From positions 1 through 29,534 of the forward strand of contig JBLHPD010000034.1 in assembly GCA_047624165.1 (NCBI GenBank): a stretch of DNA of 29,534 nucleotides, read 5' to 3'. Each line of letters starts with the position of its first letter. Position 1 is the first letter of the stretch. Below, piece by piece: positions 16,080 to 25,693 of the stretch. The notes under the pieces were generated by a model that did not search any database, had not been told where the DNA came from, and saw only the letters and a list, made by a program, of their open reading frames with translations. A program made the position numbers and the translations under genes. This stretch comes from Clostridium_AD sp047624165. GTDB lineage: Bacteria > Bacillota > Clostridia > Clostridiales > Clostridiaceae.

Positions 16080-19000
16080 TTAATTCCCCCCCACAATCTT
16101 CATTTGCGTTAAATTTAATGGCACTTTTTTCTCTTCACCATTAAAATCTACAATTAGTAATTTTAATTTACCTATTTCAATCACTTTTCTTATAACTCCA
16201 AGTCCATATTTATTATGTTCAATTTTAGCACCTAGCAAGAATTTATCTGTAGGTCTGTCTTGCTCAGACGCATCTCTCCAACCATGATCAAATGCATATT
16301 TCGTAATTTTCTCAAAAGGATTATTAATCCGATAAATACGCATGTTTTCTTCATCATCCACAAATTCAATAACATAAATCCAATAAAAGTCTTCTTTTTC
16401 CTTTGCTATTTTCATCTGTGCTGACGTAAGCATTGCGACATCATAGTTGCTCCATTCGCCAATCAACCCTTTAACGTGGATATATCTCAATATTTCCCCA
16501 GTCACTTTGTTTCTGCTTATAATATCATATCCTTCTTGTAATTTAGGCATTTCCATCGGGATACGTTGAGCTTTCACCTCAAAGTTACAAATTACTTTTC
16601 TTGCTTTGTCTTCAATTTTTAGATTATGTTCGCGCCTTTCAAGTCTTTGTTTTATATCCAATTCATCATTACCGTCACTATTTGATACATACGAAATCAG
16701 GCGATATTTTTTTTTGTTCTGTATTAAATTTGTATTAATATTATTTGAGATTCCTCTATTCTCACTGTAATGGAAAGTAACATTTTTAGTATCTATCTTT
16801 TCATCATGTGCACTATCCACTTCATTAGTTTCATCTATTACTCCATCCTCCTTTAAATATTCATCATTATAGTCATATGGTTCCATAATGCCCTTAAATA
16901 AATCATTGTGCCCCCTATCTACCGCTTTATAATCATTAACCTCAGCAGTAAGTACAGTGTATGGTTGACTTTCTGATAGTGTTTCTTTATTAAAAGGTTC
17001 TTTCTTTTGATTCATCCATTTCTTTACCTCTTCTGGGATTATCCAAGTACCCCTTTTGTTAATTCTTTGAGTACATTCTTTCGAGCCTAAAAAAAGTTCT
17101 ATACTATCTGCCAATCGAAGATAATCTGAAGTTTCTGGTATTGTCAAGCCTTTAGCAAGTACTTCAGCAATCTCATCCTTTCCAGTATTATTTGTAACTA
17201 ATAATATCTTTTTATAATCATCCCATACAACATTTTCAATTCTCTTCTCATTAATATTTGTTATTTCATATATAATCTTTGAACTAGACACACTCCCCTC
17301 ATCTGTATTAAGGAAAATGTCAAGCTTTCCATTTTCGATAAGATAATTATAATGTTTTTCGTACTCCATCTTAATTATGGTGGATATAAGTACTTTTGTT
17401 TCTTTTGTTAAATATTTTGGTTCTTTTTCAATTTCATATTTGCAGTTTTCATCAACACAAAGCATAAAAGATTTTGGAATCTTGTTAGTAGCATTTTCAT
17501 CAATACCAATATTTTTCTCTAAAGTTTCATCCCCATAGTTATTACCTGATAATTCAATATTTTCTATTTCAATATTTTTAGGATTAATCATTTCGTTGCT
17601 AAAACCATCTACAAGTTCATCATTATTCATTTCAATTGTTTTATATTCTTTAGAATTAAACCAATCTTTAATTTCATCATCTGAGAGCTGTAATATTAAA
17701 GCTATTTCCCGTTCTCTATCCTTCAATTCCAAGAAAGAACATAATGAATTGCTTAATGAATATAAAGTTAATGGACTCTGCCATGTACCAACATAGTATA
17801 CCGAATTTGAATCGGCCTCAAAACAAGATTCTATATGTTGTTTATATATTTCCTCCCCCTGTCTGCCTACATATACCATAGATAGTGATTGCACCTTGTA
17901 AAAATTCGAATATGCTATTTTTTTTAACAGTCTTAGTAAAATATCCTTCGGCTCTTCTCCGCTAATAGTAGCCGCAATAGTAGCTAAATATTTCGCTTTA
18001 ATTTTTATTTCATTAAAAAGTTCTTCTTCTTTTTCTATACCTTTAGTTGAGAATTTGAGATTACTATATTTTACAACAGGGATATTAAATGCAGAGCATA
18101 GTGTTTCCATGTCTTCACCCCTTATTGCATCCGATAACCTTATAAAATAACTGGAATCGGATGGTGGAAGTAATTCTTCTATTCCAAAACAATATAGAGA
18201 AGATACAGATTGAAATGTACCATCGGTGCCTAATAGTTTTATATGCTCAAAGCTTGAAGTTTTAATACTTCTATCATCAGATTTATTTTTAATAATCTGT
18301 TTATAAATAGCTTCAATTTGCTTAATAGTATTATTATCTATTTTACTGTTTTCTAAATTTTTAAGTAATGCCAAACAATCTTCTATAATAATAGTACTCT
18401 TAATCCCCAAAAATTCTTCTTGTTCTCCTATAAATTTTATTTCACCATCTACAATAGGGTAGTATGTCCCTATCGCTCTCTTTAAACTTGCTGAATATAA
18501 ATCAATTGATTTATAGCATTTTCCATTATTAGCTGGTATACTTAGATTATTTTTGATGTAATATACAAAAAAAGATTCCACATAACTTTCACTAACGTTT
18601 GTATTATACATCGATTTTTTACACTCTGAATAAATTGTATTCCAATTGTTTTCTAAAATTATTCTCCAAAACGACTTTGAAAAACCATAAATATGCAAAT
18701 ATTCTAAGTAATCAACAAATAGCACATTTATGAGTCTATGCTGATACATATATCGACTAGCCATATATGGGTAGCAATTGCTATTGTCTATATAATTTAG
18801 ATATAATTTAGCCTTTTCATATTTCTTTGTTAAATCTTCTCTATTAATAGTTGGCTCTATTTTTATACTAATTTTCTCTTTAACACCCAATTTTATCAGC
18901 ATTTTTTTCCATTGTTGGATTTCTGAATCTTTCTGCACGTATTTCTTTGATACATAACTTCCTTCTGGAAAAACATTTTCGATTTTCAATTCCGGATCAT

Positions 19001-20900
19001 AATAATCAGGCAAATAACACTTACTAGGTATCTCTAAGTTCTCTTTATTAGTAAGTAATTTTAGCCAAGACAAACCTATATAATCATTGTCATTAAGTTT
19101 CCCTTTCTGAAAAACTCTGAATACAAAATTTCCAATTTGTAATGCATTGCTAGAATTTATCCTCTCTGATTTAATCATTTCAACAATTGATTTTCTAATG
19201 ATTTCAATTTCAGATGATTCTTTTACTCCAAGTGTAACTAACCACTTCCATACCCCTTCATTTTCTTTAATGTATTCATACAAATTTGAATTAATACATT
19301 TTAAGTCTATAATACTAGTAATTTCTCTATCTCCTTGGATTAACGGAAAATATACCTTCTCAGGAGTATTTAGTTGATAATTATCATCTATTAAAAAGGC
19401 TGCTAATTTTAATTGCTGTGTCCACTCTTTAGAATATAGAAATTTAATAATACTTATATTAAATTCTATTGCCTCACATTTCTTTATAAATAAATCCGTC
19501 AGAAAAATAGCACAAAGGTCCTCTATGTCAAATTTTTTTGCACCTAGCAAAGCTATTTTATTTAGATTTTGAATTTTATAATCTGCAACTTTATAATTAT
19601 TTCCATAATAGCTTGTTACCATTTCAGAACCAAACATATCGCAGAATCCTGTATAGTCTAAAATGCACTCACCGACTCTCATTAAACTTTCTTTGCTATT
19701 AAATGATAGTATGAACGGTATTTCAATAATTGCTTTATCAAGCCCAACATTAAATGATTTTTTTATTATTGATGAACCTACTTCTCTAAATTTATCTTTA
19801 ATCAAGCATGTAAACTGATATTTGAATTTATTTTGTTTTGCCAATTCAGCCAACCACTTAACTTTGCATGTAGCAATTTCATTAAATAAAAACGCATTCC
19901 ATTCATTTTCAAGAATTTGAGTTCTTTCTGCGTTTGTTAAAAAATCTCCATTAACTAAAAACGGAAAGCCATATTTCGCTTTGGTTGGTAAATAACAATA
20001 TAATGATGCATCTGACAATTCTTTTATATTTTCATTCTCAATTGAAGCAGCAAAAGTTATTTTTGTACTCGTTGCTCCTTTTAATTTCTCAGGGCACTCT
20101 GATGAATCAAAGAGCTTTAATTTTTCGCGCAATTCATTGACAACTGGAACTACAAATTCTTTATATATCCATGTACTTTGTAGCCTTCCATTTTCATATA
20201 TTTCCATTAGATTATTACCAATTTTCTTCCGTTCAATTTTAAAAATCTCTGTATCGTGATCAAGAAAAGTTACACTTTTAACATGCCGTAGGAATAACAT
20301 AATTCTAGAATCACTGAATACTTCTTTTATTTCATTCTTGATTTTATTTTTATCGTCGATAGAAATTAAAGTATTAACATCAGTTGAATTTATTTTTTTT
20401 AAAACATCATCTGCAATCTCACTTTTTTCAACCCATATAGGTGTCATTTGCCAAGGGTATTCTTGTGAATTTTTCCACACAAAATGATTTCTATCGAATT
20501 TGAAAGAAAACTTATTTGATAAAATATATACTCTATTACATGTACGAAAAATAGATTTAAAGCCTATACCCTTATATCCAGTCTTATCTATATCTCTTGC
20601 TTTTCCACTATCTCCACTTCCTACGTTACAAATCCCTTCAACATCTTCTTTTGAAAAGTGTCTACCTGTATGGCTAAAAATTAAATCTTTATCTAATAAT
20701 TTTAAATTTACTTCAACATTAGCAACTCCTATTTCTTTAGGAGAGTCATCAGCATTCTGGAGTAATTCAAAAATAAATCTATTTGAATCTTCAAATACAG
20801 TTTTCGTTAGTACATTTAAAAGACTTGCAAGTGATCTAGAATTACCATCATTTTTTGTTTTTTCTTCGTATAAATTTTGTATAAACTTTTTTTCGTCCAC
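16080..20900 (-). CDS. Giant sacsin/HSP90-like ATPase with NOV/DUF3883 C-terminus and Tudor-like tail, 1606 aa
   Basis: The N-terminus (about 1-250) is a GHKL-type ATP-binding domain of the sacsin/HSP90 kind. It has the N-box FELLQNADD (Glu45, Asn49), FSHTGRHF in place of the usual D-x-G motif, and a glycine lid TGYKGIGFKSIF at 107-118. A long middle of about 1100 residues has no domain I recognise. Residues around 1430-1545 match the NO-VEIN C-terminal (DUF3883) nuclease-like fold, with FEVKAQR, GYDIIS and YIHVKG. The last 55 residues (LGAKIEHNKYGLGVI...KVPLNLTQMKIV) resemble the Tudor-like domain at UvrD/PcrA tails. The GTG start follows AAGGAG by 7 bp. It is the first gene of a two-gene operon with the NERD helicase. 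The function is unproven; anti-phage sensing and cleavage is my inference. Confidence 0.85.
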   Translation of the reverse strand: MDEKKFIQNLYEEKTKNDGNSRSLASLLNVLTKTVFEDSNRFIFELLQNADDSPKEIGVANVEVNLKLLDKDLIFSHTGRHFSKEDVEGICNVGSGDSGKARDIDKTGYKGIGFKSIFRTCNRVYILSNKFSFKFDRNHFVWKNSQEYPWQMTPIWVEKSEIADDVLKKINSTDVNTLISIDDKNKIKNEIKEVFSDSRIMLFLRHVKSVTFLDHDTEIFKIERKKIGNNLMEIYENGRLQSTWIYKEFVVPVVNELREKLKLFDSSECPEKLKGATSTKITFAASIENENIKELSDASLYCYLPTKAKYGFPFLVNGDFLTNAERTQILENEWNAFLFNEIATCKVKWLAELAKQNKFKYQFTCLIKDKFREVGSSIIKKSFNVGLDKAIIEIPFILSFNSKESLMRVGECILDYTGFCDMFGSEMVTSYYGNNYKVADYKIQNLNKIALLGAKKFDIEDLCAIFLTDLFIKKCEAIEFNISIIKFLYSKEWTQQLKLAAFLIDDNYQLNTPEKVYFPLIQGDREITSIIDLKCINSNLYEYIKENEGVWKWLVTLGVKESSEIEIIRKSIVEMIKSERINSSNALQIGNFVFRVFQKGKLNDNDYIGLSWLKLLTNKENLEIPSKCYLPDYYDPELKIENVFPEGSYVSKKYVQKDSEIQQWKKMLIKLGVKEKISIKIEPTINREDLTKKYEKAKLYLNYIDNSNCYPYMASRYMYQHRLINVLFVDYLEYLHIYGFSKSFWRIILENNWNTIYSECKKSMYNTNVSESYVESFFVYYIKNNLSIPANNGKCYKSIDLYSASLKRAIGTYYPIVDGEIKFIGEQEEFLGIKSTIIIEDCLALLKNLENSKIDNNTIKQIEAIYKQIIKNKSDDRSIKTSSFEHIKLLGTDGTFQSVSSLYCFGIEELLPPSDSSYFIRLSDAIRGEDMETLCSAFNIPVVKYSNLKFSTKGIEKEEELFNEIKIKAKYLATIAATISGEEPKDILLRLLKKIAYSNFYKVQSLSMVYVGRQGEEIYKQHIESCFEADSNSVYYVGTWQSPLTLYSLSNSLCSFLELKDREREIALILQLSDDEIKDWFNSKEYKTIEMNNDELVDGFSNEMINPKNIEIENIELSGNNYGDETLEKNIGIDENATNKIPKSFMLCVDENCKYEIEKEPKYLTKETKVLISTIIKMEYEKHYNYLIENGKLDIFLNTDEGSVSSSKIIYEITNINEKRIENVVWDDYKKILLVTNNTGKDEIAEVLAKGLTIPETSDYLRLADSIELFLGSKECTQRINKRGTWIIPEEVKKWMNQKKEPFNKETLSESQPYTVLTAEVNDYKAVDRGHNDLFKGIMEPYDYNDEYLKEDGVIDETNEVDSAHDEKIDTKNVTFHYSENRGISNNINTNLIQNKKKYRLISYVSNSDGNDELDIKQRLERREHNLKIEDKARKVICNFEVKAQRIPMEMPKLQEGYDIISRNKVTGEILRYIHVKGLIGEWSNYDVAMLTSAQMKIAKEKEDFYWIYVIEFVDDEENMRIYRINNPFEKITKYAFDHGWRDASEQDRPTDKFLLGAKIEHNKYGLGVIRKVIEIGKLKLLIVDFNGEEKKVPLNLTQMKIVGGN

Positions 20901-21269
20901 AATTAAACTCCTTACATTCTATATTATAAATTATATGCTTTTATACTTTCAAAATAAACGTATAAATTCTTCTGGATATACTGCAGATTACGCACTATAT
21001 TTTAAGATATGGGTATTTCTATAACTTTTCTATAAATAGTAAATTTATACTTTTAGGAACATTATACGTTTTCATAGCTTCATAAAACATAAAATTACTT
21101 TTTGTTTTCTAATTTTACATTACAACCATAACCTGTCCAATTCATCTGATTTTCTTAGTAATTCTTACACTATTTTATTACCGAGTTTAAGAATAATGGG
21201 CAGTTTAAACCTATCGAAAAACTTTGCCTTATATATATTATTATAGTGTCTATCCCAAGTTCTTCTTAC
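20901..21269. other. 369-bp intergenic region upstream of the ATPase/NERD operon
   Basis: No gene is seen on either strand beyond antisense open frames. The left part carries the promoter and ribosome site of the 1606-aa gene. The right part is the 3' flank of the GajB gene; I see no clear terminator there, only a weak GTTTAA/TTAAAC pair without a T run. Confidence 0.5.
20923..20952 (-). promoter_or_regulatory. Putative housekeeping promoter for the ATPase/NERD operon
   Basis: On the minus strand, TTGAAA (20947-20952) and TATAAT (20923-20928) are 18 bp apart. The -10 ends 22 bp before the GTG start, just upstream of AAGGAG. The -10 is a perfect consensus and the -35 matches at 5 of 6 positions, but matches of this kind are common in AT-rich DNA. 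Confidence 0.45.
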
Positions 21270-23270
21270 TTATAATTTCTCACTATTTTTGAATCCAAAG
21301 CTTTCAATTAACTTTATCTCCTTATTGTTAAGTGTAGGAACTGCCCAGGCCAAAAGATATTTGGCTCTAGTACTCGCTACATATCCTATTCTTTTATCTT
21401 CACCTACTCCATTAATCCAGTGTTCTTTCCAGTGTCCTTGATCACTTCTAGAATTATTACTTGAAATTACTAAAGTGCTATCATAAGTGCATCCTTTCGC
21501 TCCATGTACTGTTGATATTTTAATTGTTTGAGCATCTTTAACCTCAGTATCTACAATCTCAATTAAATTTGTAACATCTACACCTCTATACCAAGTCCCA
21601 GTGCACAAATTCTCCAACCCTCTACTAGCATCATCAAACATTTTTAGCTTTTCATAATTGTTAATTAATATGTTTGGCAGTTCTTCCCTTGCATCTTTAT
21701 ACCATCCACTATATTTTCTATCATATTTAATTAGCTTCGTATTTTTATTGCAATCATTTAAAACATCCTTTAGGAATATTCTCCAAGCAAAAGATGAATT
21801 AATATCTTTTGCACAATAGTAATTATCTTTACTTTTAGCCCCACCAAACCATTTAGAAATTTGTTTGCCAGCATATTCTAAAGCTTTTTTCTTTAAGTAT
21901 GGGGTTGCTGCATTCCATAATTGCATGGCGGATATTAAAAGATGTGTTTGATTTTTAGTTGAATCACCTAAAAGCTGATTTTTTAACTTATTTTGCTTTA
22001 CAATTACACAAGATTTATTTTGGTCTAATTTGAATTTTTTTAATAACTCTATATATTTTTTAATGGCCTCCTCCGGTTCCTTAAACTGTATATAAATTGT
22101 ACTACTCTTTCCGAACTTGTCTTCACTTTTACCTAATCCTTTATTATCTATATTTAATAATCTATTAGATAAATCCACAATAGGTTGACAACTTCTAAAG
22201 TTATCTGTAAGTTTTAATTTATTAAAATCTTTAACATATTCTCTTGTATATTCAGGATCAGTTTTCTTAAATTCAAATATAGATTGATTAATATCACCAA
22301 CAAAGTGTAGTATTGCACCTTTTTCTTTTAATTTATTAAGAATTTGAATTTCAATCCATGATAGATCTTGACATTCATCTACTATAATTAAAGGAAACTT
22401 TTTTGCAATTATTTCAACTATTCTAGAGTTATCAAGCAACTGATATGCAATACAATTTAAGTCTTCATATGTCGCAAATCCATCTTTAATAAATTTGATC
22501 TTACAATCGTTAAACATATCTATTACGTAATCTTTTTTATATAACCAAGATTTATTTTGTTTTACCCTCAATTCGCTAACGTAAGTTTGAAAATTTTTAC
22601 TATCGTAATATTCATTTACAACCTTACATATTCTATCGGTTTTTATAATAAGCTCCTCTTTTCGCCAATCATATGCAATTTGATGAGCAAAAATATCCAT
22701 CATGTTACCTGAAGATGAAATATATGGTATTTTACATTTATATTTTTGTAACCAATGGTTTTTAAAGATATCAATATCTCTATCAATAATTCTAAAAGAA
22801 TGATCATCATTTAGACAAATGTAATTCATATCTTTATATCCAAATGGTTGTGAAATATATCCTTGTAAGAAACTACTTAGAGTTCCTATATAATGAGGGT
22901 AAAGTGATGTTCCGGTAATAAATTGATTTACTCGTGATTTTATAACATCTGTGGCCTCATTAGTAAATGTTAAAATAGCAATACCTGCGTTATCGCCTTT
23001 ACACCACTTTCTAATTTCATAAGCAGATTTCATCCCTACTACTTCAGTTTTACCACTTCCAGGGCATGCTTCTAAAAATACATTTTGTTTAATTGATGAC
23101 AATATGTAACTTAGCTGCTCTTCTGTTCTTTCTTCAATTCTACAACAATTTAGATTTCCACATATACTTTTTTCTTTACTAATACTATTAAAACAATCAG
23201 CGCATTTTATATCGACTGGTTTACCGCATAGCACTCTTGCAATTTCATTGATCATTTCATTTATATTCAT
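21270..23270 (-). CDS. gajB: GajB-like UvrD-type helicase with N-terminal cysteine cluster, 666 aa
   Basis: This is a superfamily-1A helicase core: Walker A ACPGSGKT at 68-75, motif Ia AILTFTNEA, motif II VDECQD at about 296-301, motif III VGDINQSIF at 323-331, motif IV TDNFRS, motif V STVHGAKG and motif VI GYVASTRAK. The first 45 residues hold Cys15, Cys23, Cys26, Cys37, Cys42 and Cys43, a possible zinc-binding module not typical of the B. cereus GajB (about 494 aa) as I recall it. The ATG overlaps the stop of the OLD-family gene by 4 bp (ATGA), so the pair is coupled in the usual Gabija order A then B. Known Gabija GajB partners GajA in a large complex that degrades phage DNA. Whether this divergent pair behaves alike is inferred. 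Confidence 0.85.
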   Translation of the reverse strand: MNINEMINEIARVLCGKPVDIKCADCFNSISKEKSICGNLNCCRIEERTEEQLSYILSSIKQNVFLEACPGSGKTEVVGMKSAYEIRKWCKGDNAGIAILTFTNEATDVIKSRVNQFITGTSLYPHYIGTLSSFLQGYISQPFGYKDMNYICLNDDHSFRIIDRDIDIFKNHWLQKYKCKIPYISSSGNMMDIFAHQIAYDWRKEELIIKTDRICKVVNEYYDSKNFQTYVSELRVKQNKSWLYKKDYVIDMFNDCKIKFIKDGFATYEDLNCIAYQLLDNSRIVEIIAKKFPLIIVDECQDLSWIEIQILNKLKEKGAILHFVGDINQSIFEFKKTDPEYTREYVKDFNKLKLTDNFRSCQPIVDLSNRLLNIDNKGLGKSEDKFGKSSTIYIQFKEPEEAIKKYIELLKKFKLDQNKSCVIVKQNKLKNQLLGDSTKNQTHLLISAMQLWNAATPYLKKKALEYAGKQISKWFGGAKSKDNYYCAKDINSSFAWRIFLKDVLNDCNKNTKLIKYDRKYSGWYKDAREELPNILINNYEKLKMFDDASRGLENLCTGTWYRGVDVTNLIEIVDTEVKDAQTIKISTVHGAKGCTYDSTLVISSNNSRSDQGHWKEHWINGVGEDKRIGYVASTRAKYLLAWAVPTLNNKEIKLIESFGFKNSEKL

Positions 23271-25219
23271 ACAACTTCACCACCACAGGCCCATACAACA
23301 GCATTATATATATATTCAGGAACATTAAATATTTTTATTATCTCTTTGGTTGTTTTTATCTTATCTGAACTCTTTTGTTCAAGTTCTTTCACTTTTAAAT
23401 TATACTGACTTTTAATTTTATCCGCTAAAACTTGTGCAAATATTCCTTTACCTAGTTTTTTATCACTTACTTTTTTATGAATGAATTCTGAGTTAACTTG
23501 GATATCATCTGCATTATATTTTTCAATTATATCTTTACATCTCTCTCTTGTTGGTCCAGTCTTTGAATACCAGCTACTTTCTAAAGATTCTATCATAATT
23601 CGAACATTACCCTCCATAGCTAAGTCATACTCGAAAGTCTTTAGGGGAGAATGATATAACCTTGCAAAACAACTTTTGTTAATCATAGGTATTAATTGTA
23701 TTGCACTATTTTCCCCTTTAATTTTATCGCTTGGTTTTGGATATAAGTCCATAGAAAATTCCACATCTTCATTCTTTTTATTTTTACCTACAATTTTCTC
23801 TTTAGCTGGGTCATTATCCGTTATTCCAGCACACCTTAACGGTAGTTTAATTATACAATCACTTTCATCAATGTTGCAAAATAACTTCATAAAATGTTTG
23901 AAGTTTATTCCATTTATATTTATTATTGATACACCAGCCTCTTCAAGCGATTCAGGCAGTGCACTTTTATTAGTATTTAAATTATATTTGCGTAAACATA
24001 TTTTAGCTAATTCAGGAATTATCATACTTTCACTTATTCCTTCAACTAAAATAACTCCCCTTGAAAAGAGCAAGGTAGATTTCGTAATATCCAACCATCT
24101 ATTTATATAATTTTTACTATCACCCAAATTTAAATCTCTTAAAGATGTAGCTTTAATGGTATTCTCATCTTTATTTATGTGTATTAAATTATCTATATTT
24201 ACTGAAGATGCCAATACTGGTGAATGTGTGGTAACGATAATTTGTATATGCTCATTATCTTCTGCTAATTTTTCAAGATGTTTTATGAGTTTTACTTGAA
24301 GCTGAGGATGAAGATGTGCTTCAGGTTCTTCAATCAATAATACGGTAAATAAATTATCAGATCTATTAGTTAATAAAAGCTCTGCAAAAACGGTTGCTAT
24401 ATATAAAAGATTATTGTATCCTAGGCTGTTTATTGCTATATCTCTAAATCGACTATTATCACTTTCATTTACATCGGGAAAAAATACCATCTTAATACTT
24501 TCAAGTATTTTATTAAATGATACATCTGCAAATTGAAGATTAATGCTCTGACCAAATTTTTCGCCCATCGCTGACAATATTATGTTATTAATATCATTTC
24601 TTGCCTTTTTAATTTCATTATACTTACTATCAGTATTTTCTATAATATCATTATTAAATTTTTCAACATTATTGACAAGTTTATCTTCACTATTTTTATC
24701 TAAGTATTGTTTTTTTAATAGTTTAGCTAGTCTCGATTTTTTACCATTAGTTAACTTTTCTTCTGCATCTCGTAAAGGTGGTAAGTATATGCAATCTATA
24801 TAATCAAAAGTTTCTTCCTCAAATAAACTTGATTTAGAAGCCCCTCCCCATATGTGCTTCTTATAATATCCTTTTTTATTAGGGTTAGTATTAACCTCTA
24901 AATGTAACTTTGCGTTAAAGTCTGCATCACACCAAGTTAAAAAAGTAACCTCTTCATCCTCAGACAAGCTATCAAGACACACATCAATCTTAAATCCTTG
25001 TAAAGGATCACCACCATTAAATTCTCTGTAAAAGTCATCTTCATTAATGTTCAAATATGAAAATTCATTTTCTTTTAAAATCAACCTTAGTGCATTTATT
25101 ACAGTTGTCTTACCTGATGCATTCTCTCCAACTAAGATGTTTAAGCCTTTATGAAACTTTACCTCTGCCTTTTCTTTACAATTTTTATATCCTTCAATAT
25201 TAAGTGTAGATATATACAC
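23267..25219 (-). CDS. gajA: GajA-like OLD-family ATPase/TOPRIM nuclease, 650 aa
   Basis: The N-terminal ABC/SMC-like ATPase has Walker A GENASGKT at residues 31-38, Walker B LLIEEPEAHLHP at about 294-305 and H-loop TTHSP at 330-334. A C-terminal TOPRIM domain follows, with LVEGISE (Glu393, Glu397) and TDNDP (Asp468, Asp470), the metal-binding residues of OLD nucleases. An OLD ATPase directly followed by a UvrD-like helicase defines class 2 OLD, or Gabija. Family GajA (about 578 aa) is a sequence-specific DNA endonuclease restrained by nucleotides. I chose the GTG at 25219 because AGGTGGAG lies 6 bp upstream; a GTG at 25231 is inside that ribosome site. No confident promoter is visible. Confidence 0.88.
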   Translation of the reverse strand: MYISTLNIEGYKNCKEKAEVKFHKGLNILVGENASGKTTVINALRLILKENEFSYLNINEDDFYREFNGGDPLQGFKIDVCLDSLSEDEEVTFLTWCDADFNAKLHLEVNTNPNKKGYYKKHIWGGASKSSLFEEETFDYIDCIYLPPLRDAEEKLTNGKKSRLAKLLKKQYLDKNSEDKLVNNVEKFNNDIIENTDSKYNEIKKARNDINNIILSAMGEKFGQSINLQFADVSFNKILESIKMVFFPDVNESDNSRFRDIAINSLGYNNLLYIATVFAELLLTNRSDNLFTVLLIEEPEAHLHPQLQVKLIKHLEKLAEDNEHIQIIVTTHSPVLASSVNIDNLIHINKDENTIKATSLRDLNLGDSKNYINRWLDITKSTLLFSRGVILVEGISESMIIPELAKICLRKYNLNTNKSALPESLEEAGVSIININGINFKHFMKLFCNIDESDCIIKLPLRCAGITDNDPAKEKIVGKNKKNEDVEFSMDLYPKPSDKIKGENSAIQLIPMINKSCFARLYHSPLKTFEYDLAMEGNVRIMIESLESSWYSKTGPTRERCKDIIEKYNADDIQVNSEFIHKKVSDKKLGKGIFAQVLADKIKSQYNLKVKELEQKSSDKIKTTKEIIKIFNVPEYIYNAVVWACGGEVV

Positions 25220-25337
25220 ATACAACTCCACCTTTCGACTTCTAATTATTTATATTAAGTGTTTTAAATCTATTAGTACTTCAATTCACATACTTCATAA
25301 AACATCCGTAATTTTCCTTAAAGATTTTTATAGAAAA

Positions 25338-25680
25338 TTAAAAAATATCTTCATCAATAACAATGTTATGTGGCAAATTCATTGTGCCAGAAACAATAGA
25401 ATATCTTTCTAGATCGTTTAGCTTTAGCGAAATACCATATAGCAAAATACATTGTGATACATAAAAGTATGAAGAGGTATCATGTAAATTTACTATATAC
25501 TTCAAAATTTCTTCTTGAATTAAAGAACTTTCTTTAATAAAATTATCATTTCCTAATCGTCATATATGATTGACAGGAAGTTGTATTAGGCATTCTTAAT
25601 CCGATTATACATTCAGGAGTTATGTCATAATTTAAAAAAGACAGGCCAGAACTGAAGTTAAGATTATGTTAACCAAATTC
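25338..25680 (-). pseudogene. Decayed gene fragment of unknown function
   Basis: On the minus strand an open segment of about 40 codons (including SSGLSFLNYDITPECIIGLR) ends at a TGA near 25546. An overlapping segment in another frame continues for about 70 codons (LGNDNFIKESSLIQEEILKY onward) to a TAA at 25338-25340. Both have protein-like composition, and neither has a start codon with a ribosome site. Upstream the first frame meets a stop near 25670. The pattern fits the C-terminal remnant of a frameshifted gene. I cannot assign the family. It fills most of the 460-bp gap between the GajA gene and the PIN-like gene. Confidence 0.45.
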
Positions 25681-25693
25681 TACAAATTGCAAT

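Noticed and set aside
20500..21024. 174-codon plus-strand open frame
   Set aside because: Mostly antisense to the well-supported 1606-aa gene, with no domain and no ribosome site.
21180..21230. GTTTAA/TTAAAC pair as a terminator after the GajB gene
   Set aside because: Short stem, long AT-rich loop and no T run.
23676..24110. 144-codon plus-strand open frame
   Set aside because: Entirely antisense to the GajA TOPRIM region; a shadow frame.
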